This document shows, one piece after another, positions 24,485-31,496 of a stretch of 64,000 nucleotides of DNA. Location: IMG/VR virus record IMGVR_UViG_3300034159_000041, positions 1-64,000 of that record. One strand, given 5' to 3'. Position 1 is the first letter of the stretch; each line of letters opens with the position of its first letter. The stretch is from a virus. Under the pieces are notes generated by a model. It saw only the letters and a program-made list of their open reading frames with translations. It was not told the origin of the DNA and did not search any database. Made by a program: the position numbers and the translations under genes.

Positions 24485-24512
24485 TGGTCAAAGTCCTGCT
24501 GGTTAAATGCTG

Positions 24513-24713
24513 TTAGGCGGCTTCTGGTTTGCTCCAGGTCTTGGCGCGACACGTATCACACCATCCCACGGCTTGCACGAGATGGGGCTTGCTCTTGTCG
24601 GTCGCCCCTGACGCTTGAATCAGCCTCATGACTGCTCCACACCATTCACAGTGCCATTGCCTAGCCTTCGATTCAAAACCGATTGGTGCCACGGGCGTTT
24701 TACTGGTTTGCAT
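24513..24713 (-). CDS. Small zinc-ribbon protein
   Basis: 66 residues from ATG 24713 (MQTSKTPVAPIG). CEWCG and CDTCRAK form two CxxC pairs about 30 residues apart, a zinc ribbon. The start follows the TAG of the upstream gene by 8 bp. Function unknown; one of several zinc-binding small proteins in this operon. Confidence 0.65.
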   Translation of the reverse strand: MQTSKTPVAPIGFESKARQWHCEWCGAVMRLIQASGATDKSKPHLVQAVGWCDTCRAKTWSKPEAA

Positions 24714-24721
24714 TGTTGAGC

Positions 24722-25090
24722 CTACAATGGATTGCCGTTTAGGCCATGCTGCTGTAGACACGCCACGGCTACGGCTGCTATTTGAAGAACCTCGGCCAGC
24801 GCACTATCGCGGCCTTCCGCGTTCATGATCCATCCGGATTTCGCTTCATCAAGTTCCTTCTCCAGCACCAGCAGATACCCGGCGATGGATTGCTGTTTCG
24901 TGCTGAGCGGCCCCCATTTTTCATCCTGGTGCGCGCGCTCTGCCACAATCGCGGTAAGCACCTGATCGAATTTCCATGCCTCTTCGATCAATACTTTACA
25001 GTTTCCAAACGCAACCTCGTCCAGCAGGACCGCGAGGCGCAGTCCCAATTGGTGCAAGGGGTGGCCGATCGGGGGCGTGGTGTCGCTCAT
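24722..25090 (-). CDS. MazG-like phage protein
   Basis: 122 residues. The core IVAERAHQDEKWGPLSTKQQ, GYLLVLEKELDEAKSGWIM and LAEVLQIAAVAVACLQ follows the E-R-x-x-Q-x-x-K-W ... E-L-x-E-A ... x-Q-x-A-A-x-A helix pattern of phage MazG-like or all-alpha NTP pyrophosphohydrolase relatives. That superfamily removes pyrophosphate from nucleotides. Catalytic Glu/Asp residues seem present but were not verified by alignment. Confidence 0.65.
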   Translation of the reverse strand: MSDTTPPIGHPLHQLGLRLAVLLDEVAFGNCKVLIEEAWKFDQVLTAIVAERAHQDEKWGPLSTKQQSIAGYLLVLEKELDEAKSGWIMNAEGRDSALAEVLQIAAVAVACLQQHGLNGNPL

Positions 25091-25476
25091 TGCGGAGTCT
25101 GCGGCGGCTGCTGCGCCTGATACAGCCGCTCAGCCAGCAGGAACCCGAACATGGGCCATGCTTGATCGATAGCATCCTGACGGGCCATCTTACGGCCAAG
25201 CTCGGCATTGTGATTATCCTTATGCACCAATGAGGTGTTGGCGCCGACCAGCACGATGCCGTTGCGCAGGACAATGGTGCAAATCGTCACGCGATTCAGT
25301 TTTGACTCATATGCGAAAATATCCTCTTGGCGATCGCGGTGTTCTGCGGTGATTCCCTGTCCTGCGGTGAAGTAATACTCACCTTGGATCGCCGCCTCAA
25401 TGTCGGCCAGCGTCACCCGCGGCGCCACGTCAGCGCCCGCGGCCTGGATGTCGTTCTCGATGTCTTGGTCGGTCAT
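25087..25476 (-). CDS. Phage N4 gp49 / Sf6 gp66 family protein
   Basis: 129 residues from ATG 25476; the upstream open frame is shadow. It has the typical TLADIEAAIQGEYYF lead, VTICTIVLRNGIVLVG, HNAELGRKMARQDAID and WPMFGFLLAERL blocks of the Phage_gp49_66 family. The family is common in phage early regions and its role is unknown. It overlaps the MazG-like gene by four bases. Confidence 0.85.
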   Translation of the reverse strand: MTDQDIENDIQAAGADVAPRVTLADIEAAIQGEYYFTAGQGITAEHRDRQEDIFAYESKLNRVTICTIVLRNGIVLVGANTSLVHKDNHNAELGRKMARQDAIDQAWPMFGFLLAERLYQAQQPPQTPQ

Positions 25477-25480
25477 GCTT

Positions 25481-25813
25481 TCACTCTCTCTCTCGGTTGT
25501 GGTGGAACTGTTTACCAAGCGAATCCTGGTGTTCAACCGGCCGAACCTCGCTCTCCCAACGGCGGAGAAATGACGCTTCGCTGTCGTCATCGGATACCAG
25601 CCAGTCGATGCGCTGGACCATCTCGGACCCGCGCTTGAGCCAATGGACGGTTTCTCTGAACTTGGCGATGGTTTCGGCGCAGTAGCCGCGGCCGATAGGG
25701 TCGCCCCGCTCATTTAGTTCGTCGCTGTCGTTGGTAGCAACAAGAAACATTTCGATCTGGTTTGCAATGTCGTCCAGCTTGTGCTGGTGGTAATCGAAGT
25801 ATCCGCCGCTAAT
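25481..25813 (-). CDS. Small phage protein, possible AUU start
   Basis: The certain part is 89 residues from ATG 25750 (MFLVATNDSDEL). In the same frame the coding-like sequence YFDYHQHKLDDIANQIE continues upstream to codon ATT at 25813, placed 6 nt after a perfect GGAGG (25824-25820); no ATG, GTG or TTG lies at that spot. An AUU start, known from infC, would give 110 residues. The protein is helical and acidic; no family recognised. Confidence 0.55.
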   Translation of the reverse strand: MSGGYFDYHQHKLDDIANQIEMFLVATNDSDELNERGDPIGRGYCAETIAKFRETVHWLKRGSEMVQRIDWLVSDDDSEASFLRRWESEVRPVEHQDSLGKQFHHNRERE

Positions 25814-25885
25814 TTTACACCTCCGACTTTGTTGGTTCGGATATTGATCTGTTGCGGTTGAAGGGCGGCAGGTTCGCGCCAGCCC

Positions 25886-26071
25886 TCAAGGTCTGGCGCC
25901 CAGGCCGGCAAGCTCGTCGGCCGCGAACTCCTGCTCCAAGCGGGACGCCTCGCGGATATCTTCGATCCGCCGCCGCACGATCCCGGAGCGCAGGGCCTCG
26001 GGGTGACAACCGCCGCGGCTCTCAGGAGGCGCTGGGAGGCTTGTCGGCGCGGCGGGCGCTTGGCGGCTCAC
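25886..26071 (-). CDS. Small basic/helical protein
   Basis: 61 residues from GTG 26071, overlapping the upstream TGA (GTGA). C-terminal half is a convincing helix (IVRRRIEDIREASRLEQEFA). The first 25 residues are Pro/Ala-rich. Supported mainly by the overlap; may be a chance frame. No family recognised. Confidence 0.45.
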   Translation of the reverse strand: MSRQAPAAPTSLPAPPESRGGCHPEALRSGIVRRRIEDIREASRLEQEFAADELAGLGARP

Positions 26072-26937
26072 AGTCCGCACCCCCCAGCGCAGTAGACCGC
26101 ATCCTCCAGGTCCAGGGTGTCCTGCCCTTCGCCCAGCGGCACGGCGTCAAGCGGGCGCAACGAGCGATGCAGATAGGCCGCCCCCCGCATCCCCGTCGTG
26201 GCCCGGATGGCGGTGTCGAACTCGACCACCTGGGTCCACTCATCGGGGCGGTTGCGTTTCATCTCGCCCCATTCGCGATCCGAGCGATTGGGGCACCCCA
26301 GACACGCGCTTTTGCCAAGCGCGTGATGCGGATAGTGCCGCTCCCACCAGGCTTGACAGTCCGACCGTGACATTTTCAGTGGGGCGATGAGCGGGAACAC
26401 GTTATCGACCCACCGATCCCGGCTCGGGGCGGCCCGGCGCGCCTCGTCGGTACTGATGCCGATCCAGACTTCACAGGATGCCTCGGGGATGCGCTGGCGC
26501 GACTGATAGCCCAGCAGTTCGCGTTGCTTGGCGCGCAGCGGGGCGAGCTTGTATTCGGCGGTGCATTGCCGGCGAATGCGGCCCTCGACCGGTCCGCCCG
26601 TGTCAACGAACAGGGGCATCGTGGCATAGCGCCCGGTGCGCCCAACCAAATCGGCGACCTTGACGTTCTCGCCGGAGTCGGCCGTGCGGGCAATCATCAT
26701 GTCCTCGCGGATGTTGCCGGCGGTGACCCGGTGAAACGGGATGCCGGCTTTCTCGCACTTGCGCTCGCACCACGCGACATGATTCATCGTGCGCTCGCCG
26801 TCCCATCCGGTATCGGCAAACAGCACATGGTCCGGGCGCTCCAACTCGTCGTGGATCGCCAGCAGGAGCATGACGCTCGACTGGACCCCGCCGCCTAAAG
26901 ACAAAAATTTCATTGTGTGGCTCATTGTGTGGCTCAT
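26068..26937 (-). CDS. PP-loop PAPS-reductase-like protein
   Basis: 289 residues from ATG 26937 (other in-frame ATGs at 26925 and 26913 come from a 12-bp tandem repeat). The PP-loop is SLGGGVQSS near residues 12-20, followed by VLFADTGWDGERT and a C-terminal CLGCPNRSDREW cysteine motif with CGGCGL at the end. This is the adenine nucleotide alpha-hydrolase superfamily used by PAPS reductases and by phage and DNA-modification proteins. Substrate unknown; sulfur or base-modification chemistry is possible. Confidence 0.8.
   Translation of the reverse strand: MSHTMSHTMKFLSLGGGVQSSVMLLLAIHDELERPDHVLFADTGWDGERTMNHVAWCERKCEKAGIPFHRVTAGNIREDMMIARTADSGENVKVADLVGRTGRYATMPLFVDTGGPVEGRIRRQCTAEYKLAPLRAKQRELLGYQSRQRIPEASCEVWIGISTDEARRAAPSRDRWVDNVFPLIAPLKMSRSDCQAWWERHYPHHALGKSACLGCPNRSDREWGEMKRNRPDEWTQVVEFDTAIRATTGMRGAAYLHRSLRPLDAVPLGEGQDTLDLEDAVYCAGGCGL
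26914..26937 (-). repeat. 12-bp tandem repeat at a start codon
   Basis: ATGAGCCACACA occurs twice in tandem on the minus strand, so the PAPS-reductase-like gene has three possible in-frame ATG starts (26937, 26925, 26913). Slippage here would only change the N-terminus by MSHT units. Confidence 0.7.
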
Positions 26938-27161
26938 GGTGCGAACCGCTCGCGCAGGGCGTCGAGTTGCTCTTGCGTCAGCGGGATGCCCCAGCCCCGC
27001 GCCCCAAGCACGTACCCCTTGGCACGCAACTGCTCCGGCGTCAGGCAGGAGCGGCCGTAGTGCGGATGCGCCGCGGTGTGCGACCCAACGCGGTGCGCGT
27101 CGAACCCGGACAGCGCCGTAAATTTCTCTTTGCAGGCTGGGCAGCCCCACGGTTCGGTCAT
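26934..27161 (-). CDS. FDXHR-family zinc-binding protein
   Basis: 75 residues. WGCPACKEKFTALSGFDAHRVGSH has the CPxC, FDxHR and His of the FDXHR zinc-binding family, and the end carries RSCLTPEQLRAKGY as usual for that family. Small phage protein of unknown role, probably nucleic-acid binding. It overlaps the PAPS-reductase-like gene by ATGA. The 130 bp upstream (27162-27291) show no gene. Confidence 0.82.
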   Translation of the reverse strand: MTEPWGCPACKEKFTALSGFDAHRVGSHTAAHPHYGRSCLTPEQLRAKGYVLGARGWGIPLTQEQLDALRERFAP

Positions 27162-27291
27162 GATGCGCCTCTGTGAGCTTTTGCATGTGCCTTTTCAGGC
27201 TACCACGCGCCAGGTTGGTAGGCTACCCGCCATACCGCCCTCTCAGCGCGGCTACGACGAACGCCAGGGACTATCACGGCGGGTCGGCGCC

Positions 27292-27453
27292 TCATGGCGT
27301 GCCCTCATCGGCGCGACGTGGGGGCCTTGGAGTCTTGGGACTTGCCTTGGGGTCCGCACCGGGAGCCTGGAAGCGCCTGCTGGCTTCCAGTGCCCGCGGG
27401 TCGGGTGCAGGCTGGATCTTCGGGCGCCGCTTCCAGGGGGGTAGGCGCTTCAT
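27292..27453 (-). CDS. Short basic protein sharing the N-terminus of the DUF559-like nuclease
   Basis: 53 residues from ATG 27453 (MKRLPPWKRRPKIQ), ATGA overlap with the upstream gene. Residues 17-36 read DPRALEASRRFQAPGADPK, the same as residues 17-35 of the nuclease at 23798-24250, and then the frame ends without any nuclease core. It may be a remnant of a duplicated nuclease, or a real small basic protein. The DNA similarity is 42 of 45 bases. Confidence 0.55.
   Translation of the reverse strand: MKRLPPWKRRPKIQPAPDPRALEASRRFQAPGADPKASPKTPRPPRRADEGTP
27346..27390. repeat. 45-bp duplicated segment, copy 2
   Basis: Same orientation and 42/45 identical to 24146-24190. Confidence 0.75.
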
Positions 27454-27701
27454 GGCGCCGGGTCCTCTGCCGCGACCCCCCAAATCTCCCAACGTCGCGG
27501 AGCAACCTCTGTGACCCCGCGGCAGCGACGTAACATGCGCCCGGCGACGCCCGAGCCGACGTGCATCGTCTGCCCCTGGGTATTACTGCGCCGACTGTCT
27601 GGCCACATCTCCTCGGCCACCGTGCCCGCAGAGACGACGCGCTGCCCGCGGCGATACAGCCGCCGCAGCACGTCAGTGAGGCGCTGCTGCGGGTCGCTCA
27701 C
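27450..27701 (-). CDS. Putative winged-helix protein
   Basis: 83 residues from GTG 27701 (GTGA overlap). LTDVLRRLYRRGQRVVSAGTVAEEMWP resembles a helix-turn-helix, followed by HVGSGVAGRMLRRC and a beta pair RGVTEVAPRRWEI, the general shape of a winged helix. No family recognised; could be a small regulator or replication accessory. Confidence 0.55.
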   Translation of the reverse strand: MSDPQQRLTDVLRRLYRRGQRVVSAGTVAEEMWPDSRRSNTQGQTMHVGSGVAGRMLRRCRGVTEVAPRRWEIWGVAAEDPAP

Positions 27702-27946
27702 GGCGCCCCCTCGGCATCCAGGTCGGCCGACAGTTCGGCTGGATCGGGGGGCGGCACAGGACGCTGTAGGAGGCCACCTGGAGCCGTGGCGCGCGGCGGG
27801 GTGTCTCGCTCAGGGGTTGGGCACGCAATGGCGTCTACGGGGCTGCCAGGGGCGCGCAGCGCGCGGCAGCGGATGGCGCGCAGCATGGCCGCGACATCGC
27901 GCGAGTTCAGGGGCGCCCAATCGGGGGTTGGCGGGAGGCGGGTCAA
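27698..27946 (-). CDS. Small phage protein (UUG start)
   Basis: 82 residues from TTG 27946, which overlaps the upstream TGA (TTGA); the longer open frame upstream is shadow. LNSRDVAAMLRAIRCRALRAP is a clear helix; the C-terminal part is Pro-rich and acidic at the end. No family recognised. Confidence 0.55.
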   Translation of the reverse strand: MTRLPPTPDWAPLNSRDVAAMLRAIRCRALRAPGSPVDAIACPTPERDTPPRATAPGGLLQRPVPPPDPAELSADLDAEGAP

Positions 27947-28236
27947 GCTTGCTCGCCCTCGTCCTCGTCCTGGGGCACGTCGGGAATCCGGTCCCACTGC
28001 CACCCACGTACAGCCCATCTCAACATCCACAGCGAGCCGTCGTCGCACAGGACTTTGGTATCGGTCGTGCCGTCGCCATCGGGCGCAATGGCAATGGGCT
28101 TGCGGGCTGCTGGTGGCCGATTGCTTGCGCTGGTGATCCCTTCCATCGTCACGTCGACCTTGCCTTTCATCGCGCACTCCTGATCGCGCGCTCTGATCGC
28201 TTCGGGAGACCAGTAATCATCCTCAGCAATGCTCAT
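27943..28236 (-). CDS. Small phage protein
   Basis: 97 residues from ATG 28236 (ATGA overlap). Contains YWSPEAIRARDQECAMKGKVD and a beta sheet TKVLCDDGSLWMLRWAVRGWQWDRIP, ending in an acidic tail. It resembles small accessory phage proteins of unknown function. Confidence 0.65.
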   Translation of the reverse strand: MSIAEDDYWSPEAIRARDQECAMKGKVDVTMEGITSASNRPPAARKPIAIAPDGDGTTDTKVLCDDGSLWMLRWAVRGWQWDRIPDVPQDEDEGEQA

Positions 28237-28415
28237 GCTTTGCGCCTCTCGTTGGTTGCAATCATCCGCTCGACCGCCCCCGGCTGCGGGTTCGGCGGCG
28301 GCGCCGGGTTCAGAAACAGGGCCGGGTTTTTTCCGTTGGCCTCGCACCAGGCGCGGATGGTGGCCGGGGTCCATTCCCGTGGGCCGCTTCGTTCAAAGTT
28401 CCGTGGCTCGCTCAT
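28233..28415 (-). CDS. Small phage protein
   Basis: 60 residues from ATG 28415 (ATGA overlap): GPREWTPATIRAWCEANGKN is helical, then a Pro/Asn-rich stretch and a basic end. Unknown function. Confidence 0.6.
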   Translation of the reverse strand: MSEPRNFERSGPREWTPATIRAWCEANGKNPALFLNPAPPPNPQPGAVERMIATNERRKA

Positions 28416-28660
28416 GGCTGGACTTCCTGCTGGCTCGCGTAGATCGAACCGGCCTGGCCTGGTGCGTTTGATCCGGTGCAATCGAAATCATGATCGCTGG
28501 CCTTGGGGCAGCGCTTATTCCCGCAGATCGGACAGAGGCGCATCCTGCAATCCTCACCCCATGCCAGCACATCGCCTTTCGCCAGGGCGTCATCCTGGCG
28601 CGCGCTGGCGCATTTGTGGCAGTCGCAAGGCGCGGGGGTCGGCTCGGGGGTGGGGGTCAT
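28412..28660 (-). CDS. Cysteine-rich zinc-binding phage protein
   Basis: 82 residues, ATG 28660. CDCHKCASAR at residues 12-21 and CPICGNKRCPKASDHDFDC at about 43-61 make a two-part zinc site; CPxCGNKRCPKASDH is a recurrent signature of phage early-region proteins. It follows the P-like replication gene. Role unknown, probably nucleic-acid or protein binding. Confidence 0.72.
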   Translation of the reverse strand: MTPTPEPTPAPCDCHKCASARQDDALAKGDVLAWGEDCRMRLCPICGNKRCPKASDHDFDCTGSNAPGQAGSIYASQQEVQP

Positions 28661-29262
28661 GCGGCGGCCTCCTGCGGGGTCGGGTTGGTCGCTGGCACCT
28701 CAATGGCGAGGTGACGGCAGGAGGCCACGAAGCGCGCCTCCATCGCGGGGGTCCAGGTGGTGTTGCTGACATTGCGCGGGGAGCGGGTCACGCTCGCGGC
28801 GGTTGGGTCTTTGCCGGACAACTGGTCGTGCAGGGCGGCCAGGTGACGCAGACCGACCGCCTTGCGATCCCCCCAGGTACTGCGCTCCAGGAGCCCCGCC
28901 TTGTCGCGCTCGGCCCGCTCGGCATACGCGCGCTGCTCGGGGGTGCTGCCGCCCTCGCACGCTGAGCGGAACTCGGCGATGCTCGGGGGCCAGGCCATCG
29001 TCGTGCGACAGCGGTCAATCCCGGTCTTGATCTGCTCCCCGGTCAGCCCCGCGATCCCCTCCGCCCACTCGCCCGCCAGTACCCGGTACTGGATGCCGTC
29101 AATCGACTCGGCCCACTTCGCCCCCCAGATCGCGTGAAACTTGAGCAAGAGCGCTGCGACCCACTTACTCGGCACCGTTGCGACAGGCTCGCTCGAACTC
29201 CTCGTAGAGCTTGCTCCCAACCCGTGCAGTGCGGTCGCCGCGTGATTCGTGATGTGATCCAT
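28657..29262 (-). CDS. Replication protein P-like helicase loader
   Basis: 201 residues from ATG 29262 with GGAGG 7-8 nt upstream; its 5' end overlaps the DUF1376 gene by about 98 bp. The core WVAALLLKFHAIWGAKW, EWAEGIAGLTGEQIKTGIDRC and MAWPPSIAEF matches phage lambda P-like replication proteins that bring host DnaB to the initiator. Paired with the DUF1376 initiator as O/P pairs usually are. Confidence 0.8.
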   Translation of the reverse strand: MDHITNHAATALHGLGASSTRSSSEPVATVPSKWVAALLLKFHAIWGAKWAESIDGIQYRVLAGEWAEGIAGLTGEQIKTGIDRCRTTMAWPPSIAEFRSACEGGSTPEQRAYAERAERDKAGLLERSTWGDRKAVGLRHLAALHDQLSGKDPTAASVTRSPRNVSNTTWTPAMEARFVASCRHLAIEVPATNPTPQEAAA

Positions 29263-30310
29263 TGCCGTTGCCTCCGGGGGCGGGTTGATTGAGTGGGAAC
29301 AGACCAGCCCATCCCGAGCGGACGGACTTCTCAACGATGGCGACCTGATCCTGCGGCGGCTGTCCTGACAGGACTTTGGCGTTGAGTCGCATCGTGTCAG
29401 GGGTCCAATCCCTGGGCTTGACGCTGCCGCGGTGCCGGTCGAACAGGCTCCAGGCGTCCGGGTCCACGTCGGCGGGCAGCACGAAGGGGTCTTGCTGTCG
29501 CTTCCCGCGACGTGGGCGCGCATCGGCAGGCGGGTCCGCAACGGGGGGCTTAGGGGGTTCTCCCCCTTCTGCATGGCTGTGGATCTGGATGGCAGGCGTT
29601 AAGCAGGCATCCAAGCAGGCATCAGACGCCTGGTTAAGCAGGCGTTCAAGCAGGCGTTTTTTCCAGCCATCAGGGCGCAAGTCTTTAGTATTCGGACCTT
29701 TACTTGAATTACACTTACTGCATAGTGGCTGAATGTTGTCTATTCCATCACTACCACCTAGGAATATGGGTAATATGTGATCTTTGACCAGAAAAATGCC
29801 TCCCAGGCGTTCAACGCCCGGCGTTCCGCACATCACGCAGCGCGCCCCGCAGATATCGACCAGCGTCACCCACTCGACCGCCGTGTGCGTGCCCTTCTTG
29901 CGCGCCTCGCTCAACCGCTGGGAGCGCGTCGGGCGCAGGTCTTTCTCCTGCGCTTCGCCGCCCCACTTGCCGGCCGCGCCCTTGATGCCACGGTCGATCT
30001 TTGCGGTTTGCGCCGTCTCTGCCCATTCCATCTCGCGTTCCGCGCGAAAGTGCCTGAACAGCAGGCCATGCTCAGGGTCATCAAACGGCTTGAAATACTC
30101 GTGCAGGACGGTCTTGATCGCCGCCTGCTCACTCGCACTCATCGCGTGACAGATTCGATAAACCTTTTCCATGTCCCCCGGCAACGGCCGCCCGTGCTGA
30201 TAGACGAACTCCAGCAGCCGCATGTACGCACCGAGTTGCATCAGGTCCAGATGTGACGTGTCAGCGATCCAGTCGGACCAGAAAAACCTGACGTAAGGGG
30301 TCTTTTTCAT
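29165..30310 (-). CDS. DUF1376 replication protein with embedded HNH nuclease domain
   Basis: 381 residues. Residues 5-95 are a DUF1376 domain (YVRFFWSDWIADTSHLDLMQ, GAYMRLLEFVYQHG), a lambda O-like N-terminal part. Residues 145-205 form an HNH domain: CVMC (158-161), KDHILPIFLGGSDGI with H178, and PLCSKCNSSKG (C197, C200). Residues about 290-345 (RDWTPDTMRLNAKVLSG) resume replication-protein helices. The HNH lies where a linker is expected. Either a functional nicking initiator or a domesticated homing insertion. Confidence 0.8.
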   Translation of the reverse strand: MKKTPYVRFFWSDWIADTSHLDLMQLGAYMRLLEFVYQHGRPLPGDMEKVYRICHAMSASEQAAIKTVLHEYFKPFDDPEHGLLFRHFRAEREMEWAETAQTAKIDRGIKGAAGKWGGEAQEKDLRPTRSQRLSEARKKGTHTAVEWVTLVDICGARCVMCGTPGVERLGGIFLVKDHILPIFLGGSDGIDNIQPLCSKCNSSKGPNTKDLRPDGWKKRLLERLLNQASDACLDACLTPAIQIHSHAEGGEPPKPPVADPPADARPRRGKRQQDPFVLPADVDPDAWSLFDRHRGSVKPRDWTPDTMRLNAKVLSGQPPQDQVAIVEKSVRSGWAGLFPLNQPAPGGNGNGSHHESRGDRTARVGSKLYEEFERACRNGAE

Positions 30311-30612
30311 GTTCTGCCACCGTCGTGAACATGGCAGTACATCCCGCTATCGTATTTTTCCTTCCATGTTCCAACCGATTGGTCTGGGGGATTGCATAAA
30401 CGCTTGCATCGACGCCCTTTTGCCGTCAACTCCGCGCACCTGACGCGCCCCTCCTGCTCCACATAAACCGCGTGGTCTGCTTCAGACAAACCAAGCAGGC
30501 TCGCTTCAAACTGTTGCGGATTCGCCAGATACTGCGTCAACGCTTCAAGCGGTTCGACAAATGATTGAGCCCCGCCAGGAACTGCGACCTCGATCACTAA
30601 ATAGGCGCTCAT
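30307..30612 (-). CDS. Small zinc-binding protein
   Basis: 101 residues from ATG 30612 (GGGGGCG upstream); the long open frame before it crosses the intergenic region and an opposite-strand gene. The end RVRCAELTAKGRRCKRLCN and MYCHVHD is the C-x-A-x-T-x-x-G-x-x-C ... C-x-x-H zinc pattern seen in small phage and bacterial proteins. Overlaps the DUF1376 start. Role unknown. Confidence 0.65.
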   Translation of the reverse strand: MSAYLVIEVAVPGGAQSFVEPLEALTQYLANPQQFEASLLGLSEADHAVYVEQEGRVRCAELTAKGRRCKRLCNPPDQSVGTWKEKYDSGMYCHVHDGGRT

Positions 30613-30697
30613 GTCGGCGCCCCCGTGCAAAACCTGAAAAGATGCGGTAAACTTGCTGTCAGCATTGATCGATACCTTGAATATCGGTTGGTGATAC

Positions 30698-30732
30698 CCG
30701 GCCCGGTGCTCCAACACCTGGCCGGTTTTTTT
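30698..30732 (+). terminator. Rightward intrinsic terminator without an upstream rightward gene
   Basis: CCGGCC pairs with GGCCGG and GGTG with CACC across a six-base loop, followed by seven T residues (30726-30732). Nothing coding rightward precedes it, so it could end a small RNA or block antisense transcription into the RHH gene region. Confidence 0.6.
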
Positions 30733-30843
30733 ATGTCTGCGATTCCCGTCTGCGCCGTTTTGGTGCGTACCTCTTTGGGTCTTGCTTTGCGCGACTGGAT
30801 GATTTAGTGTACTTTGTGCGTTATACAAATACAAGGTGAAGTC

Positions 30844-31065
30844 ATGCCAAAGCCCGCTAAAATCCTCCTGACCGTCCGTGTGGAATCCACCTTGAAAGAA
30901 CGCCTTATGTCCCGTGCCGACACCGAAAACCGCACGCTGTCGAACCTCGTGGACACCGCCTTGCGGACGTACTTGGGTGAGGGTGCGATCCAGCCACGAG
31001 CCCCCCGCCGCCCGCGCGCCCCGGCAGCCAGTAGCGAGTCGCAGGCGCTGGTCGGGCTCGGCTAG
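30844..31065 (+). CDS. Ribbon-helix-helix regulator
   Basis: 73 residues from ATG 30844 with AAGGTGA upstream; earlier in-frame ATG 30814 lacks a ribosome site. KILLTVRVESTLKERLMSRA (strand-helix) and TLSNLVDTALRTYLGEG form an RHH/CopG fold; the tail is basic and Pro-rich. It is the only rightward gene inside the leftward early operon, so it is likely transcribed on its own and may repress locally. Confidence 0.72.
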   Translation: MPKPAKILLTVRVESTLKERLMSRADTENRTLSNLVDTALRTYLGEGAIQPRAPRRPRAPAASSESQALVGLG

Positions 31066-31126
31066 GGGCATGGCAGCGCCCCCGTGCGCGCCCGTGCCGC
31101 GATGGGTGCCGGCGCGGGGGCTGGCG

Positions 31127-31351
31127 TCAGCCATTGGCGCCATCCTCGAAGAAATTGAAAACAGCAACGCACGGCTCGCACTGATCGAAAGTCCCGAACC
31201 CATGCCGGCAAAATCCATATCCCGGTTCTAATCTTTCTCCGCAGGTAGGGCAAAGGCCATCTTCTGCCTTTTTCACGGGTTCGTCGGTCCGCTTTCCAGC
31301 AATGTGACCGATGGCGCTGATCGAATCCTGACTAATGCTTATCGGCATCAT
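31127..31351 (-). CDS. Small zinc-ribbon protein
   Basis: 74 residues from ATG 31351 (second ATG 31348), GAGGGCAGG directly upstream. LCPTCGERLEPGYGFCRHG and QCEPC form a four-plus-cysteine zinc ribbon. Lies just downstream of iscB. Unknown function. Confidence 0.65.
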   Translation of the reverse strand: MMPISISQDSISAIGHIAGKRTDEPVKKAEDGLCPTCGERLEPGYGFCRHGFGTFDQCEPCVAVFNFFEDGANG

Positions 31352-31496
31352 CCTGCCCTCATAATTGGAAAAACGCCCGGCGCGGGAGTTTCCCCCCGGC
31401 CGGGGAATACCACCGAGAGGAAAGGATGTCAGGCGATCCCAGCCCGCAGTTGCGTAGCCTTGCGGAGCACGATGGCGAAAACTCAGCGGGGCCATC
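31352..31496 (-). other. Non-coding spacer with hairpins downstream of iscB
   Basis: About 145 bp, no gene. Two structures are visible on the transcribed strand: CCGCA/TGCGG flanking a 12-base loop near 31440-31462, and a CCCCGGCCGGGG palindrome followed by a CCCG-CGC-CGGG stem and T run near 31370-31405, which could terminate transcription or be the right end of the IscB element. Confidence 0.4.

Noticed and set aside
25714-25911. 65-codon leftward open frame
   Set aside because: Another frame over the better coding sequence that continues upstream of ATG 25750; it has no coding-like segments of its own.
30914-31231. Rightward frame after the RHH gene
   Set aside because: Overlaps both the RHH gene and the opposite zinc-ribbon gene at 31127-31351, whose cysteine pattern is more convincing.
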